64,000 nt of DNA from Cephalopachus bancanus (taxonomy: Eukaryota; Chordata; Mammalia; Primates; Tarsiidae): NCBI GenBank assembly GCA_027257055.1, contig JAPVLO010000233.1, forward strand, positions 1,302,001-1,366,000. The letters are read 5' to 3'. Numbering within the stretch: position 1 is the stretch's first letter; every line of letters begins with the position of its first letter. Shown here in pieces: positions 34,905-46,643 of this stretch. The translations under genes were made by a program, and so were the position numbers. Below the pieces are notes generated by a model. The model searched no databases. It had not been told where the DNA came from and saw only the letters and a list, made by a program, of their open reading frames with translations.

Positions 34905-35515
34905 ATCAGAAAAAAATTAATAGAAGGTTTAAAATATAGTGATTTCCTGAAAAGCAATTTTCCCAGAAAGTGGAACAAAAAAGCAAATAAATAAAAATTA
35001 GGAGAAAAAATATTAAAAATTTAGAGAATAAGTCCAAATCATGTAACATTTAAATAGTAGTAGTTCCAGTAAGAAAAATGGAAAACAAACACATGGAAGA
35101 GAATTACTGTAGGAATAATTTATTGAATACTCAGCACACAGAATGAAACATCACCAAGAACTGATGAATTGTTAGACTATATAGTGGGGAAAAGAGGTCA
35201 CATACAAAGATTGTCACTAATAACGACGAGAATGGCATAGGACTTCTCAGAGGTAACTTTGGAAGCTAAAAGACAAAGAGGACATACCTTGGAATTTTGG
35301 AGGAAATTGATTTCTAAAGTACTGTACCCAACCAATCTCTCAAGTCAGTCAAGTGTTAGCATATTATAAAGATATTTCAGACGTGGAATGTCTCAAAAGT
35401 GTATCTTCCATGGGCCATTTATCAGCTATGATCAGAAGACTGTCAATCAACTGCAAGAAACAAGGTAGGTTCTTCATATGAGAACCATAGAAAATGATAG
35501 AGACCCGCTAATGTC
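34905..35515 (+). mobile_element. HAL1/old L1 ORF1-like remnant
   Basis: Traces of an old ORF1 3' half: TTCCCAGAAAGTGGAACAAAAAAGC, AACTTTGGAAGCTAAAAGACAA, AAAGTACTGTACCCAACCAA and ATATTTCAGACGTGGAATGTC. Heavily decayed. Confidence 0.5.
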
Positions 35516-36077
35516 TGTCCATATTGCCACAGCCCCTAGAGAAGGGCACGGCAAGGGTTCAAGAACTTCTGAACAATATTCCTGAGAGCTAATAAAAGGT
35601 GGCCTTCCTCTTATCTCCTATGTGCTCCCAGTAAGCAGTTTCTGGGGATCTTTGACTTCCCTGCGGACTATGCCCAATCAACTAAAAGATGTAAATTCCC
35701 ATTTACTCCCTTTTCTTGGCAGTCGCAGGTTTGTATAATTTTCATATCAATGTAATCATACATTTTGTGATTTGTATAACTTGTGCATAATGCGTGATGT
35801 CTCAGGCCTTATAAACTCCTTTTACTCGATGGCAAGCTTGACTAATGCTTCTGCCAGGCCTTACTGATAAAAGCTACGAGATACCTCTGGTAACTGGCAT
35901 CAGAAAGTCTGGACCGTAAAATGTCAGTATCAATAAAATGTGGTTGCAACTTAAGTTCTACACAATGCTCTGCTGGTCACATGGCTAATGTATAGGTACC
36001 AACAATTCTGGATTTATAAAAGTAGACTGTAAAGCCTGAAGGGTGAGCAGAACCACTATAGAAAGGCCTCGAGTCCA
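35516..36077. other. Unassigned, LTR-like sequence
   Basis: A TATA-like CTTATAAACTCC near 35810 and CAATAAAATGTGG near 35933 sit about 120 bases apart, as in an LTR. No TG..CA ends with a target duplication could be found, so this stays tentative. Confidence 0.35.
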
Positions 36078-36096
36078 GCTCTGCTCCCTGGATTTG

Positions 36097-36412
36097 TTTT
36101 TTTTTTCTTGTTTTTTGTTGAAGAAAGGATTTTTTTTTTTGAGTTGGAGTCTCACTGTGTTGCCCAGACTAGAGTGCAGTGGCCACTCCTGGCCACCGCA
36201 GCCTCGACCTGCTGGACTCCGGCTATCCTTCCGCCTCAGGCTTCCAAGTAGCTGGAATTACAGGCATGCGCTACCACGCCCAGCTGATTTTTTGATTTAT
36301 TGTAGAGATGAAGTCTCGCTGCCCAGGCGGGTCTCGAACCAGCGGGCTCAGGGAAAAAAGGATTATTGAGAGGACAGAAAACTCCCACAATAGGAGGGGA
36401 CCCGAGGGGATT
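36097..36412 (-). mobile_element. Short polyadenylated retrocopy carrying a SINE
   Basis: Bounded by a perfect 19-bp direct repeat GCTCTGCTCCCTGGATTTG (36078-36096 and 36413-36431). On the minus strand: about 60 nt of sequence with CTCTCAATAATCC shortly before an A-rich tail, interrupted by a 5'-truncated SINE (36131-36352). This fits L1-mediated copying of a cellular or LTR-derived polyadenylated RNA with strong 5' truncation. The parent RNA is unknown; the AATAAT-like signal about 15-20 nt before the tail supports a true 3' end. Confidence 0.75.
36131..36352 (-). mobile_element. 5'-truncated young-type Alu SINE
   Basis: Has the ACTTG deletion (GTCTCGCTGCCCAGG). The 5' end stops within the left arm at GCGGGCTCA. 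AAAGGATT flanks both sides. Confidence 0.88.
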
Positions 36413-36431
36413 GCTCTGCTCCCTGGATTTG

Positions 36432-37389
36432 AATTCAGAAATAAACTTTCTGCCTCTCGATTTATTGCCAGATTTATTGGCAGCTGAGCATTCACTCGGA
36501 TCATAACAAAAACATATATGCAAGAGCCCCAGACAAAAATGTGTGCACATTGGTGCAAGAAGACTAAGGGCTCAAGTATGGATGTCTCTAAGAAAACGGA
36601 ACTGAAAGATCACATTGTATGTCTGAATATTTTGAGAGGAGTGTTAAACTCCTAGCCGAGAGCCCAGACATGAATTAATGACAGTATTGGATATCCGAGC
36701 AGACCCAAAGTGAGGCAATGATTAGCCCAGAAAAAGCAAATTGTCCCATGAAAAAAGAAATATGATCATTGTACACTATATGTCTCCATTGAGAATAATA
36801 CTTACCTACTGATAATAAGGCTGACATTTAAGTTGGATTCATTCAATTAGTCATAAGATATTTGAGCTCTGGTCAACAGTCTAGGGATGTGTTGGAGGCT
36901 TGGCTGGTGGTTTTGTGCATTAAAATCAAGTGTTCCTCTTAAACCAGATTCCTCCATGGAGATCAATCTCCCTCTGTTGGAGGAACTAAGAGGCCAAGTG
37001 GCTGTCAGAACAAAGTACTCCACTGGATCCTTCATTCTCTGCCTCTGGATCCCTGGCTTAGCCTTTAATTAGAAGGGGAACTAAAGGCGAGGTGGAAGTC
37101 TCTCCACAATGGGGAGGGGAAGGCAAGGAGACAATGAAGACCTCATGCCCTATTAAAAGTAAAATAAAGTGAGAGGATGCAGGAGAGGGAAAAGGCAAGG
37201 AACACTGGCATAAAAATTAAAGACAGAAAGAAAGAGAAGAAGAGAAAAGCTAAGTTTCCACTACATTAACATGTATAGGTAATAAAAGATAACCAAAAAG
37301 GTAGATAGAAAAAATGATAGGCCAACAAAATATGGTCCCATAGGAAACAAATAACTGAAGAAGCAGGAGAAAATATTTTTAAATATTTA
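36432..37389. other. Unassigned, possibly old L1-derived sequence
   Basis: Purine-rich at 37090-37390. Otherwise no repeat named. Overlapping frames on both strands near 36850-37070 have no domain character. Confidence 0.4.
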
Positions 37390-37401
37390 AATAATATTCT
37401 T

Positions 37402-37683
37402 GACCAGGCACAGTGGCTCAAGCCTATAATCCCAGCACTTTGGGAAGCCGAGGCAAGAGGATTGCCTGAGCCCCGGTGCTCGAGACCAGCCTGGGCAACT
37501 CGGTGAGACCTCGTCTCTACAATATATCAAAAAATTAGCTGGGTGTGGTAGCGCACCTGCAGTTCTGGCTACTTGGAAGGCTGAGGCAGAAGGATTGCCT
37601 GAGCCCAGCAGGTCAACTCTAGGGTGGCCATGAGCAAGCCACTGCACTCCAGCCTGGGCCACAGAGTGAGACTCTGATGATTC

Positions 37684-37707
<24 letters not shown>
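37402..37707 (+). mobile_element. Dimeric Alu SINE with (AAT)n tail
   Basis: AATAATATTCTT at 37390-37401 and 37708-37719 forms the target duplication. The tail is ten or so AAT units. Older subtype. Confidence 0.9.
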
Positions 37708-37714
<7 letters not shown>

Positions 37715-39140
37715 TTCTTATTGATATTTAAGAATAGATTGAGGGTAGGACTTCTGAAGTGGCAGAGTAAGGACCGTGGCTAACCCTATCCCTCCCAAAG
37801 TTGGACAAACATCACAAAGTTGGACAAAATTGCCAAAAAATGGCCATTTCAAGACCTGAAATACTGAACCCCTTGTAATAACAGTAAGAGTCTGGCGTTC
37901 TTGACTGCTCACTATCAAAGTTCTACCAGGGAGTGGATAGCTGTGAAAACCATCAGCTTTGCTGTCAGAAGACATTCACTTCACATGGAGTGAAGTTGGA
38001 AAACCCTTACAGCCAAGAGCATTGTTGGAACAATGACTATATTAGCGGCAACGGATGGGGAAGGCCAACAGCGTACATAGCCAGAGTTTGAGGGTCTGGT
38101 TGAGGTGAGCAACAGAGTATCAGACTGGTCAATAATTTAGCATGAGTGATATAGCTATCAATTATTTTGATTCATTGCCATATATGAGTGGAAAATTCGA
38201 AAGTTACTTGCACCTGTAAAGATGTGTATAAGGGCAGGAGAGACTAAAGAAAGCCATAGCTATTGGTACACAGCTATTGGCTGGATGTGAGATTAAGCTC
38301 ACACCCAGAGGAGATGCTATAGATTTCAAAAGGGGCAGACGAGGTAAACTGTGTTGACTATGAATGGCTTTCTGAAACCAGTAAGCAGAGGATGGAAGTT
38401 TTACTGGGTCAAGGTGTTGCAAGATCTATAGGTATGCTGATAAAAAGACAATTCTTAGGAATAAAAAGAATTTTTAAGTGAGCAAACATATCTTTATCTG
38501 TGCACTGCAGAAAAGACATTTAGAAATTTATTCCAGGAATGTTTCTAAACCAATAAGCAAGCAAAAAGAAGCAATCTACCCAAGGGAAGGAGAGAATGAG
38601 AATCAGAATTCAGAGTTGCTATAATATGTTAGCTAAAATGTCCAGTTTTCAACAATAACATTAAAACTATGATATGCAAAGAAACAAGAAATCATAATCC
38701 ATTCTTTTTTTAAAGGCAATACAAACTGTCTCAGAGGGATACAGGCAATATAATTATTCTCAAAGAACTAAATGAATCATATTTAAGCAATTAAAGGAAA
38801 ATGTAGTAGCACTGCTTTATCAAATGGATAATCTCAAAATATACAAAAATGAGAAAAGAAAAACCAAATAGAAATTCTGGAATTAGAAAATACGGTAACT
38901 GAAAAAAAAGTCACTAGAGAGGATCATAGCATATTTAAGATGGCACAAGAAGGAATCCATAATTTTAAAGATAGACCAATAGATATTATTCAATCTAGGA
39001 AAAAAAACACAGTGAAGAAAATAAACAGAATCTCCATAGAGAGTTGTTGAAACAACATTATAGTAATGTACACATCAAAAGAGTTTCAGAAGGAGAACAG
39101 AGAGATAAAGGATCAGAAATACATATTTGAAAAAAATTCA

Positions 39141-39427
39141 AGCCGGGCTCGGTGGCTCAGCCTGTAATCCCGTGCTTTGGGAGGCTGAGGTGAGTGGATT
39201 GCCTGAGCCTGTGGGTTCGAGACCCACCTGGGCAGCAAGACCTCATCCCTACAATAAATCAAAAAATCAGCCAGGCGTGGTAGCACATGCCTGTAATTCC
39301 AGCTACTCGGAAGGCTGAGGCGGAAGATTCGCCGGAGCCCAGCAGGTCGAGGCTGCGGTGGCCAGGAGCGGCCACTGCACTCCAGTCTGGGTGACAGAGT
39401 GAGACTCCAACTCAAAAAAAAAAAAAA
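39141..39427 (+). mobile_element. Young-type dimeric Alu SINE
   Basis: CCGTGCTTTGGG left arm, ACTTG deletion (GGGCAGCAAGACC) and right-arm inverted repeat GTGGCCAGGAGCGGCCAC with one changed base. Confidence 0.92.
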
Positions 39428-39928
39428 TTTCAACCTGGCAATTCTTGAAAATAAATCTCTAGATGCAACACAATCCCTACCAAAATCACAGCAGGTTTTT
39501 TGAGTAGCAGATCTTAAAATTGATATGCACATACAAAGGACCCAAATAGTGACCAAAAAAATTATAAAGAACAAAACGGAGAGCATATCCCTCTTTTTCA
39601 AACATTTCTATAAAGCTGCAGAAATCAAGACAGTATGGTACTGGCACACAGATAGGGATAAAGATCAATGAAACAGAATTGTGAGTCCAATCCAGACATA
39701 AATGCTTACTTTGATGGTTAATTGCTTTTTGACAAAGATTTCAAGGGAATGTATCAGGAGAAAAGATAGTCTTTTCAACAAATGGCACTGGGTCAATTTG
39801 ATATCCCCATACCTTATATCATATACGCAGATTAACACAAAATGGAACCTAGATCTAAGTTTAAGAGCTAAAATTAAAAAAAAAACTTTTAGAATATAAC
39901 ATGGAATAATTATACATGGAATAATTTT

Positions 39929-40253
<325 letters not shown>

Positions 40254-40491
40254 TAGGCAAAGAATGATTGGATCCAACACTAAACGTATAATCCTTAGGA
40301 AAAAGATAATAATAATTTGAACATCAAAACTATTAAAATGTTCGCTTCACTTAAAAAATGAACAGACAAGCTAAAGACTAGGAGAAAATATTTGCAAATC
40401 ATGTATTTGATATAAGATTTGTATTCAGTATATGTAGTGAACTCTTACAACTCTATAATAAGAAAGTAAATAATATCGTTAAAAATGAGCA

Positions 40492-40776
40492 AGCCCAGGC
40501 TCGGTGGCTCAGCTGTAATCCCAGCACTTTGGGAGGCTGAGGCAAGTGGATTGCCTGAGCCTGCGGGTTCAAGATCAGCCTGGGCAATTTGGTGAGACCT
40601 CATCTCTACAATAAATCAAAATATTTAGCCGGGCGAGGTAGTGCATGCCTGTACTTCCAGCTACTTGGAAGGCTGAGGTGGAAGGATTGTGGTAGCCCAG
40701 CAGGTCAAAGCTGGGGTGACCATGAGTGTGCCACTGCACTCCAGCTTGGGTGACAGAGTGAGACTTCAACTCAAAA
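40492..40776 (+). mobile_element. Dimeric Alu SINE
   Basis: AAAAATGAGCA at 40481-40491 and 40777-40787 is the target duplication, inside the ancient L1. ACTTG-type (undeleted) left arm. Confidence 0.92.
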
Positions 40777-42070
40777 AAAAATGAGCAGAAGATTTGAACA
40801 GATACTGCAGCAAAAAATATATTTGAATAGCTAATAAGCACCTGAACATGTGTTCAACATTATCAACTATGAGGAAACTACATGACTATAATCAAAAATA
40901 CAAAAAATGTGAAGAAACAAGTACCTGCAAACATTGCTGGTGAGAAGTTAAAAAACAGGAAGTGGCTTTGAAAGACAGTATCAAACTTATCAAATTTATC
41001 AAAAATGTTAAGTATCAACTTTCCATATGACCCAGCAATTATAGTTTGGGATAGATACTCAAGATAGATGAAAATCTATGTCTACTCAATGCAATTGTTC
41101 ATACAGCATTATTAATAACAGTCAAACTCTGGAAACAACTCAAAGACCCATCAACTGATGAACAAATAAGCAAAATGTAGTATATCCATACAATGGAATA
41201 CTATTCAGCAATAAAAATGAATCGACTACTAATATTTGCTACAACATGCTAGTGAATAGGCTAGTGGAAGAAAGCTGATGCAAAAGACTACATATTGTAC
41301 AATTTCTTTATATGAAGCATCCAGAAAATACAATCCGGTAGGACAGAAAGCAGATCAGTTGTTGACTCAGGATAAGGATGAGAGTCGGGATTGACTGCAG
41401 ACGGGCACAAAGAATCTTTTGAGGTGACGGAAAAATTCTAGAACTGGATTGTGACAACTCTAAATTTACTAAAAATTATTGAATTGTACATGATATTTGG
41501 TGAATTTTATAAGTAAACTGTAAAAGTTGTTTAAAGAAAGAATATATTTCATTCATTAAACAAGAACACTATAAAATAGAAACCATAAGAACAAGAAAGA
41601 ACTCTTAGAAAGTAAACATAATTTTGTAATATTTTCAAATGTAATAAAAGTTTGGAAAATAATGTCAAGAAAATTTCCCAGAATATGAAATTGAAGAGCT
41701 GAGACATAAAAGATAAGAGAATTTAATCCAGGAAATGTTACAAGTATACAGAGATGCAAGAAGTAATTAAAAAATAAAAAATCCTGTTGGTTTAATTTTA
41801 AATAACTGCTGCAGTTACTATTAAATTTTTCTAATCTACAAATAAGTTTAATATGAGCATATTTTTATTGTTCATCCTTTGATAAATAGTATTTTTGACA
41901 TTAAAGTAAAAAAATTAAAAATCCTCTAAACATATTACTATAACATTTCAAAATACTAAGAGAAAGGAGAAGGCCCTAAAATGTCCATAATGCAAAACAA
42001 AACATGATACTCAGACAAATTGCATGTCTCATGAACAACACTAAATACCATAAGAAAATGCACACAGAAG

Positions 42071-42557
42071 TCAGGGCTTTGCACCCATGAAGAATGAAAT
42101 GCAATCCTAGTCCTCTACTTTACTTGGCAATAAACAAAATGCAAATAGTTATACATATAAATATTACTAGCCGGGCTCGGTGGCTCAGCCTGTAATCCCG
42201 CGCCTTTGGGAGGCTGAGGTGAGTGGATTGCCTGAGCCCACGGGTTCGAGACCCGCCTGGGCAGCGAGACCTCATCTCTACAATAAAAAAATCAAAAAAT
42301 CAACCGGGTGTGGTAGCGCATGCCTGTAATTCCGGCTACTTGGAAGGCTGAGGCGGAAGGATCGCCGGAGCCCAGCAGGTCAAGGCTGCGGTGGCCGGGA
42401 GCGGCCACTGCACTCCAGTCTGGGCGACAGAGTGAGACTCCAACTCAAAAAAAAAAAAAATTACTTATTGCTTTTCAACTTTCAGAGTTAACTCACTGAG
42501 TAAATCCTCAATAATTAAATGTAGTTACAAAACAATATAAACATGATCAACCTTGAC
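42071..42557 (+). repeat. Duplicated unit, copy A (contains a SINE)
   Basis: From TCAGGGC to CAACCTTGAC; aligns with 43135-43325 apart from a 297-bp SINE with its duplication. 190 bp without it, against 191 bp in the other copy. Confidence 0.85.
42169..42459 (+). mobile_element. Young-type dimeric Alu SINE, closest to consensus
   Basis: Shows all young features: ATCCCGCGCC, GGGTTCGAGACCCGCC, GGGCAGCGAGACC, GTGGCCGGGAGCGGCCAC, ACTCCAACTC. Target duplication ATTACT. The duplicated unit at 43135 gives its empty site. Confidence 0.95.
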
Positions 42558-43134
42558 ATCTCAGTCATGAAGGAAAATGATTGTAAACCTAGACTACTAT
42601 ACCTACACAATTTTCCAGTGATGGCTACGACAAACAAATGTATTTTTATATATTAAAGGGCTCAGAACATAACCTACCATTCAATATTTTCTGAGGAAAA
42701 GAATAGGGGTATAGAGAAAGGAAATCATGGCATATAAAAAATATGATGAACCTTACTGAGGTGTTCAGTAAGAATGTTGCCAGCATGGCAGTTATGGGGA
42801 TGTCTACTAAGAAGGTGGTTTAAAAGTAAACCAAGAAGCCACTGGATTCCAAGAAGAAAAGGAAATAGGATTGCTTCCAAGCTATATACCATGAGTGCAG
42901 AAATATATTAGTGAAAAGTGGTGAAAATAAAAACAAACAAAAACATTTTCCATTCTCAAAAAGAAGGGAAGGAATTAATTAGAAACGCTAAGTTATAAAA
43001 CTATATAAGAAAAGCATGCCACCATATATCACAAAGTAAACTATGGCATGATTTCAAACAAGAGAGGAAGTATAAGAAAAGAAAATCCATTTAGCTTGGA
43101 TGTTGTGAATTGTCTCCTTTAAGTGACGGTGAAA

Positions 43135-43325
43135 TCAGGGCACTGCACCCTTGGAGAATGAAATATAATCCTAGCACACTATTTTACTTGGAAATAAATA
43201 AAATGCAAATAGTTATACGTATGTAAATATTTATTGCTTTTCAACTTTCAGAGCGCCTTCATTGAGTAAATTCTCAACACTCAAATGTAATCACAAAGCA
43301 GAATATAAATACCACCAACCTTGAC
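43135..43325 (+). repeat. Duplicated unit, copy B (empty site)
   Basis: Matches copy A with scattered substitutions and lacks the SINE; reads GTAAATATTTATTGC where copy A is interrupted. Confidence 0.85.
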
Positions 43326-43634
43326 AATATAAAAACAGAAGAGTGTACAAAGGGAGAGAGGGAGTGGGTCTAATATCCTCATCTAACATCAAGATATAAT
43401 AGCTTAAGTTGGTAAAATAACAAATAGAAGTTTAAATATGACAGTCAAAATTGCAAAGACAAGCAACAGAATGGAAATAAAAAGGAACAGAGAGATAGAA
43501 ACTTGGATATCTAATGGAAGTAAATCCTCATCTTTCAGTCAAGAGCTAATAGAAATGTGTCAAATGAGTAAGTCAAGGAATAAGGATATATGCATGTTTT
43601 TACTAATATGTGGTAACTAAAAGAGTAAGTCTCA

Positions 43635-43754
43635 GCCATTGCCAGACCATCGCCGCCACTGCCTTGCTAAGCTATGGTGTGGCCATGTGCTCTTTGAACT
43701 ATGGCCGGCCATGTTTCCTGGTTTTGACTCTCTTCCCTACTTTGGGGAGGTGAA

Positions 43755-43791
<37 letters not shown>

Positions 43792-43834
43792 TTACTTTCT
43801 AAATAAACTATATTTTCTAATCTAAAAAAAAAAA
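43635..43834 (+). mobile_element. Polyadenylated retrocopy of unknown RNA
   Basis: A 200-bp insertion in L1M: unique sequence, an internal CT run (about 43756-43787), AATAAA at 43802-43807, and poly(A) from 43824. Flanked by TAAGTCTCA (43626-43634) and TAAATCTCA (43835-43843), one mismatch in nine. The signal-to-tail distance of 16 nt fits a true polyadenylated 3' end. No open reading frame or known RNA recognised. An LTR-derived transcript end is possible. Confidence 0.75.
43756..43787. repeat. (CT)n microsatellite
   Basis: About 16 CT units inside the retrocopy. Confidence 0.95.
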
Positions 43835-44428
43835 TAAATCTCATGGAGTAGATAATAGAATGGTGGTTACCAGAGGCTAGAAAGGGTAGGGAGAAGGGGG
43901 AAGGGAAGAAAAGTCAGTTAATGGGTACAAAAACGCAGTTAGAGAGAAGAAATAAGTTCTATTGCTTGAAAAGCAATAGGGTAATTATAGTTATCTGTAT
44001 ATATAAAACTAACTGTATAATTACAATACATATGGATAATATTTATATCTTAGATATTACATATATCCTATATATATATTAGATATATATCCAACTATAT
44101 AATTTATTGTCTATTTCAAAATAGCCAGAAGAGAAGATTTGGAATGTTCTCAACACAAAGAAATGATGAATGTTTGAGGTGATGAATATCCCAATTACTT
44201 CTATTTGATTATTATACATTGTATGCATGTATCAGAATGTCACGTGCACCCCATAAATAAAAAGCTAATAAACTGTAAAAAAATAAATAAATAAGAGTGA
44301 TAGAAGCATGCTATCATATTTAGAGTGTAAAAAGGCACCACATTAAGAAAAACTGCTGAAAGTACTAGTCTTAAGACCAAACGCTTAGGATCTACAAGGA
44401 ACTCAAATGTGCTGAAAAGAAAAAAACA

Positions 44429-44736
44429 GGCGGGGCTTGATGGCTCAGCCTGTAATCCCGTGCTTTGGGAGGCCGAGGTGAGTGACTTGCCTGAGCCGTG
44501 GGTTTGAGACCCGCCTGGGCAACTTGGTGAGACCTCATCTTTACAATAAATCAAAAAAATTAGCCGGGCGTGGTAGCGTGCGCCTATAGTTCCAGCTACT
44601 TGTAAGCTGAGGCGGAAGGATCGCCGGAGCCCAGCAGGTCGGGGCTGTGGTGGCCGGGAGCAGCCACTGCACTCTAGTCTGGGTGACAGAGTGAGACTCC
44701 AACTCAAAAAAAATTTAATTTAATTTAATTTTAAAA
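44429..44736 (+). mobile_element. Dimeric Alu SINE (first of three in this L1)
   Basis: Intermediate subtype: CCGTGCTTTGGG but undeleted GGGCAACTTGGTGAGACC. The tail has become an (ATTTA)-like repeat. Confidence 0.9.
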
Positions 44737-44872
44737 ACCCAGTCTATTACAAAGTGGGCAAAAGATATGAACAGATACTTCTCAAGAGAAGACATATGAG
44801 TAGGCAACAGATACATGAAAAAATGCTCAGCCTTATTAGTCATTAAAGAAATGCAAATTAAAACCACACTGA

Positions 44873-45000
44873 TGGTGGTGTGCACCTGTAGTTCCAGCTA
44901 CTTGGAAGGCTAAGGCAGAAGGATCACCACTGTACTCCAGCCTGGGTGACAAAGAATGAGATTCCAATTCAAAAAAAGAAAGAAAGAAAGGAAAAAGAAC
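44873..45000 (+). mobile_element. 5'-truncated SINE (right arm)
   Basis: ACCACACTGA at 44863-44872 and 45001-45010 is a perfect 10-bp duplication within L1. Right arm lacks the usual middle part (ATCACCACTGTACTCC). Confidence 0.93.
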
Positions 45001-45355
45001 ACCACACTGAGATACCTCTCAACTCCAGTCAGGATGGCCATCATCAATAACTCAAAAAACAACAGATGTTGGAGAGGATGCAGCAAAAAAGGGAGCACTT
45101 CTACACTGTTGGTGAGAGTGTAAACTATACAGCCTCTGTGGAAAACAGTTTGGCAATTCCTAGAAGATCTTAAAGTTGACCTTCTATACAATCCTGCAAT
45201 GCCCCTACTGGGAATATGCCCAGAGGAACTCAAATCACTCTATGAAAAAGATGCCTGCACATATATGTTTACTGCAGGATTCTTCATAATAGCAAGAACA
45301 TAGAACCAACTGTGCTGTCCATCGAAAGAGGACTGGATAAAAAAAATGTGGTACA

Positions 45356-45650
45356 GGCCGGGCTTGGTGACTCAGCCTGCAATCCCAGCACTTTGGGAGG
45401 CCAAGGCGAGTGGATTGACTGAGCCTGTGGGTTCGAGATCAACTCGGGCAACTTGGCAAGACCTCATCTCTACAATAAATAAATTTTAAGAATTAGCCAG
45501 GCATGGTAGCGCACACCTGTAGAACTGTCTACTTGGAAGGCTGCACCAGAAGGATCACCAGAGCCCAGCAAGTCGATGCTGGGATGGCTGTGAGTGTGCC
45601 ACTGCACTCTAGCCTGGGCGACGGAGTGAGACTCCAACTCAAAAAAAAAA
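45356..45650 (+). mobile_element. Dimeric Alu SINE (third in this L1)
   Basis: Flanked by ATGTGGTACA (left) and ATGTTGTACA (right, 45651-45660), one mismatch in ten. Confidence 0.9.
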
Positions 45651-45914
45651 ATGTTGTACATATACACGATGGAAGATTACAAAGCCATAAAGAAGAACAA
45701 AATTAAGAACTTGCTGGGGTGGGATTGGCAGTAGTTGGAAACTGCCAGGAGAGAGTGGGCACATCTCATCAACAAAGGTACCTGCATAATGAACATTTGT
45801 ATACCTAACCCTGAATTGTACCCCACATCATTAAATAACAAATCTTAAAAAAAAGAAAGTACTTGTCTTTAGGAATTGGAACTAGAGTTAGGGCTAGGGA
45901 AACATTTATAATTC

Positions 45915-45990
45915 TTCAACTAATCCATACATTCATTCAACAGAACTTTATTGAGCACCAACTCTGTACCAAACTTCATTAATTATCTTA
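45915..45990 (-). repeat. L2 3'-end fragment
   Basis: Plus strand ATTCATTCAACAGAACTTTATTGAGCACCAAC is the reversed L2 tail. Confidence 0.6.
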
Positions 45991-46335
45991 TTTTTTAACA
46001 CTGTGCATGCATTACATTGAGGAAAATTAAAATGGTGTGAAATAAAATGAAAAATATAAATAAATGACAAATATAATTAAGCATTCACTATTTGAGAACC
46101 TCTCCCATGACTAGATACATTTTTTAAAGTCTCTTTCTTTAGATAATTTCATAACTTTGATGCTAGCTGAAGTACCATCATTTACTTCCAAAAATAAGTT
46201 AAGGAATTGTACAATTCTAAAATGAGATTGTTAAAAAAAAAAGTTGAGGAGGGGAGAGGCAGAGAATGGAAATCATTATCTAGAAGAGGGAATTTTAAAA
46301 ATACAAATAGAATCTCACCTTGCTAAGGCCCTTTT

Positions 46336-46631
46336 TGGAGGAGGGGGGTGTCAGAGTCTCACTCTGTAGTCCAGGCTGGAGTGCAGTAGCACACTGCTCC
46401 CGGCCACCGCAGCCTCGACCTGCTGAGCTCAGGTGATCCCTCTTCCTCAGCTTTCCAAGTAGCTGGAACTACAGGCACATACCACCGTGCCTGGCTAATT
46501 TTTTTATTTGTTGTAGAGATGAGGTTTCGCCAAGTTGCCCAGGCTGGGTTGGAACTCGTAAGCTCAGGCAATTATCTCACCTCGGCCTCCCAAAGTGCTA
46601 GGATTACAGGCGTGAGCCATCACACCTGGCC
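46336..46631 (-). mobile_element. Dimeric Alu SINE
   Basis: AAGGCCCTTTT at 46325-46335 and AAGGCCCCTTTT at 46632-46643 flank it. The poly(A) tail has been replaced by a G-rich stretch. Confidence 0.88.
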
Positions 46632-46643
46632 AAGGCCCCTTTT

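Larger units (their letters stand above)
41541..43340 (+). mobile_element. HAL1/old L1 ORF1-like region with local duplication
   Basis: Decayed ORF1-like text: TTTGGAAAATAATGTCAAG near 41650, and GAAGGAAAATGATTGTAAACC followed by ACTACTATACCTACAC near 42570-42605. A 190-bp unit occurs twice (42071-42557 without its SINE, and 43135-43325). Family assignment tentative. Confidence 0.45.
43590..44275 (+). mobile_element. Old L1M 3' end (L1MC/MD-like), interrupted
   Basis: 3'UTR landmarks: AGAATGGTGGTTACCAGAGG, TTAATGGGTACAAAAACGCAG, AACACAAAGAAATGATGAATG, ACATTGTATGCATGTATCAG and CACCCCATAAA. Interrupted by the retrocopy at 43635-43834. Confidence 0.75.
44388..45850 (+). mobile_element. 5'-truncated L1 3' end, split by three SINEs
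   Basis: ORF2 C-terminal part begins at TCTACAAGGAACTCAAATGTGC (44392). The sequence continues after each SINE and ends with the 3'UTR and A-rich tail near 45850. Same lineage as the 0.8-7.4 kb L1. About 740 bp of L1 altogether. Confidence 0.88.

Noticed and set aside
35516..36010. A third solo LTR
   Set aside because: TATA-like and AATAAA signals are present, but no TG..CA ends with matching target duplications were found, so it stays unassigned.
42220..42260. tRNA gene suggested by GGGTTCGAGACCCGCC
   Set aside because: This is the B box of a 7SL-derived SINE; no cloverleaf or anticodon arm surrounds it.
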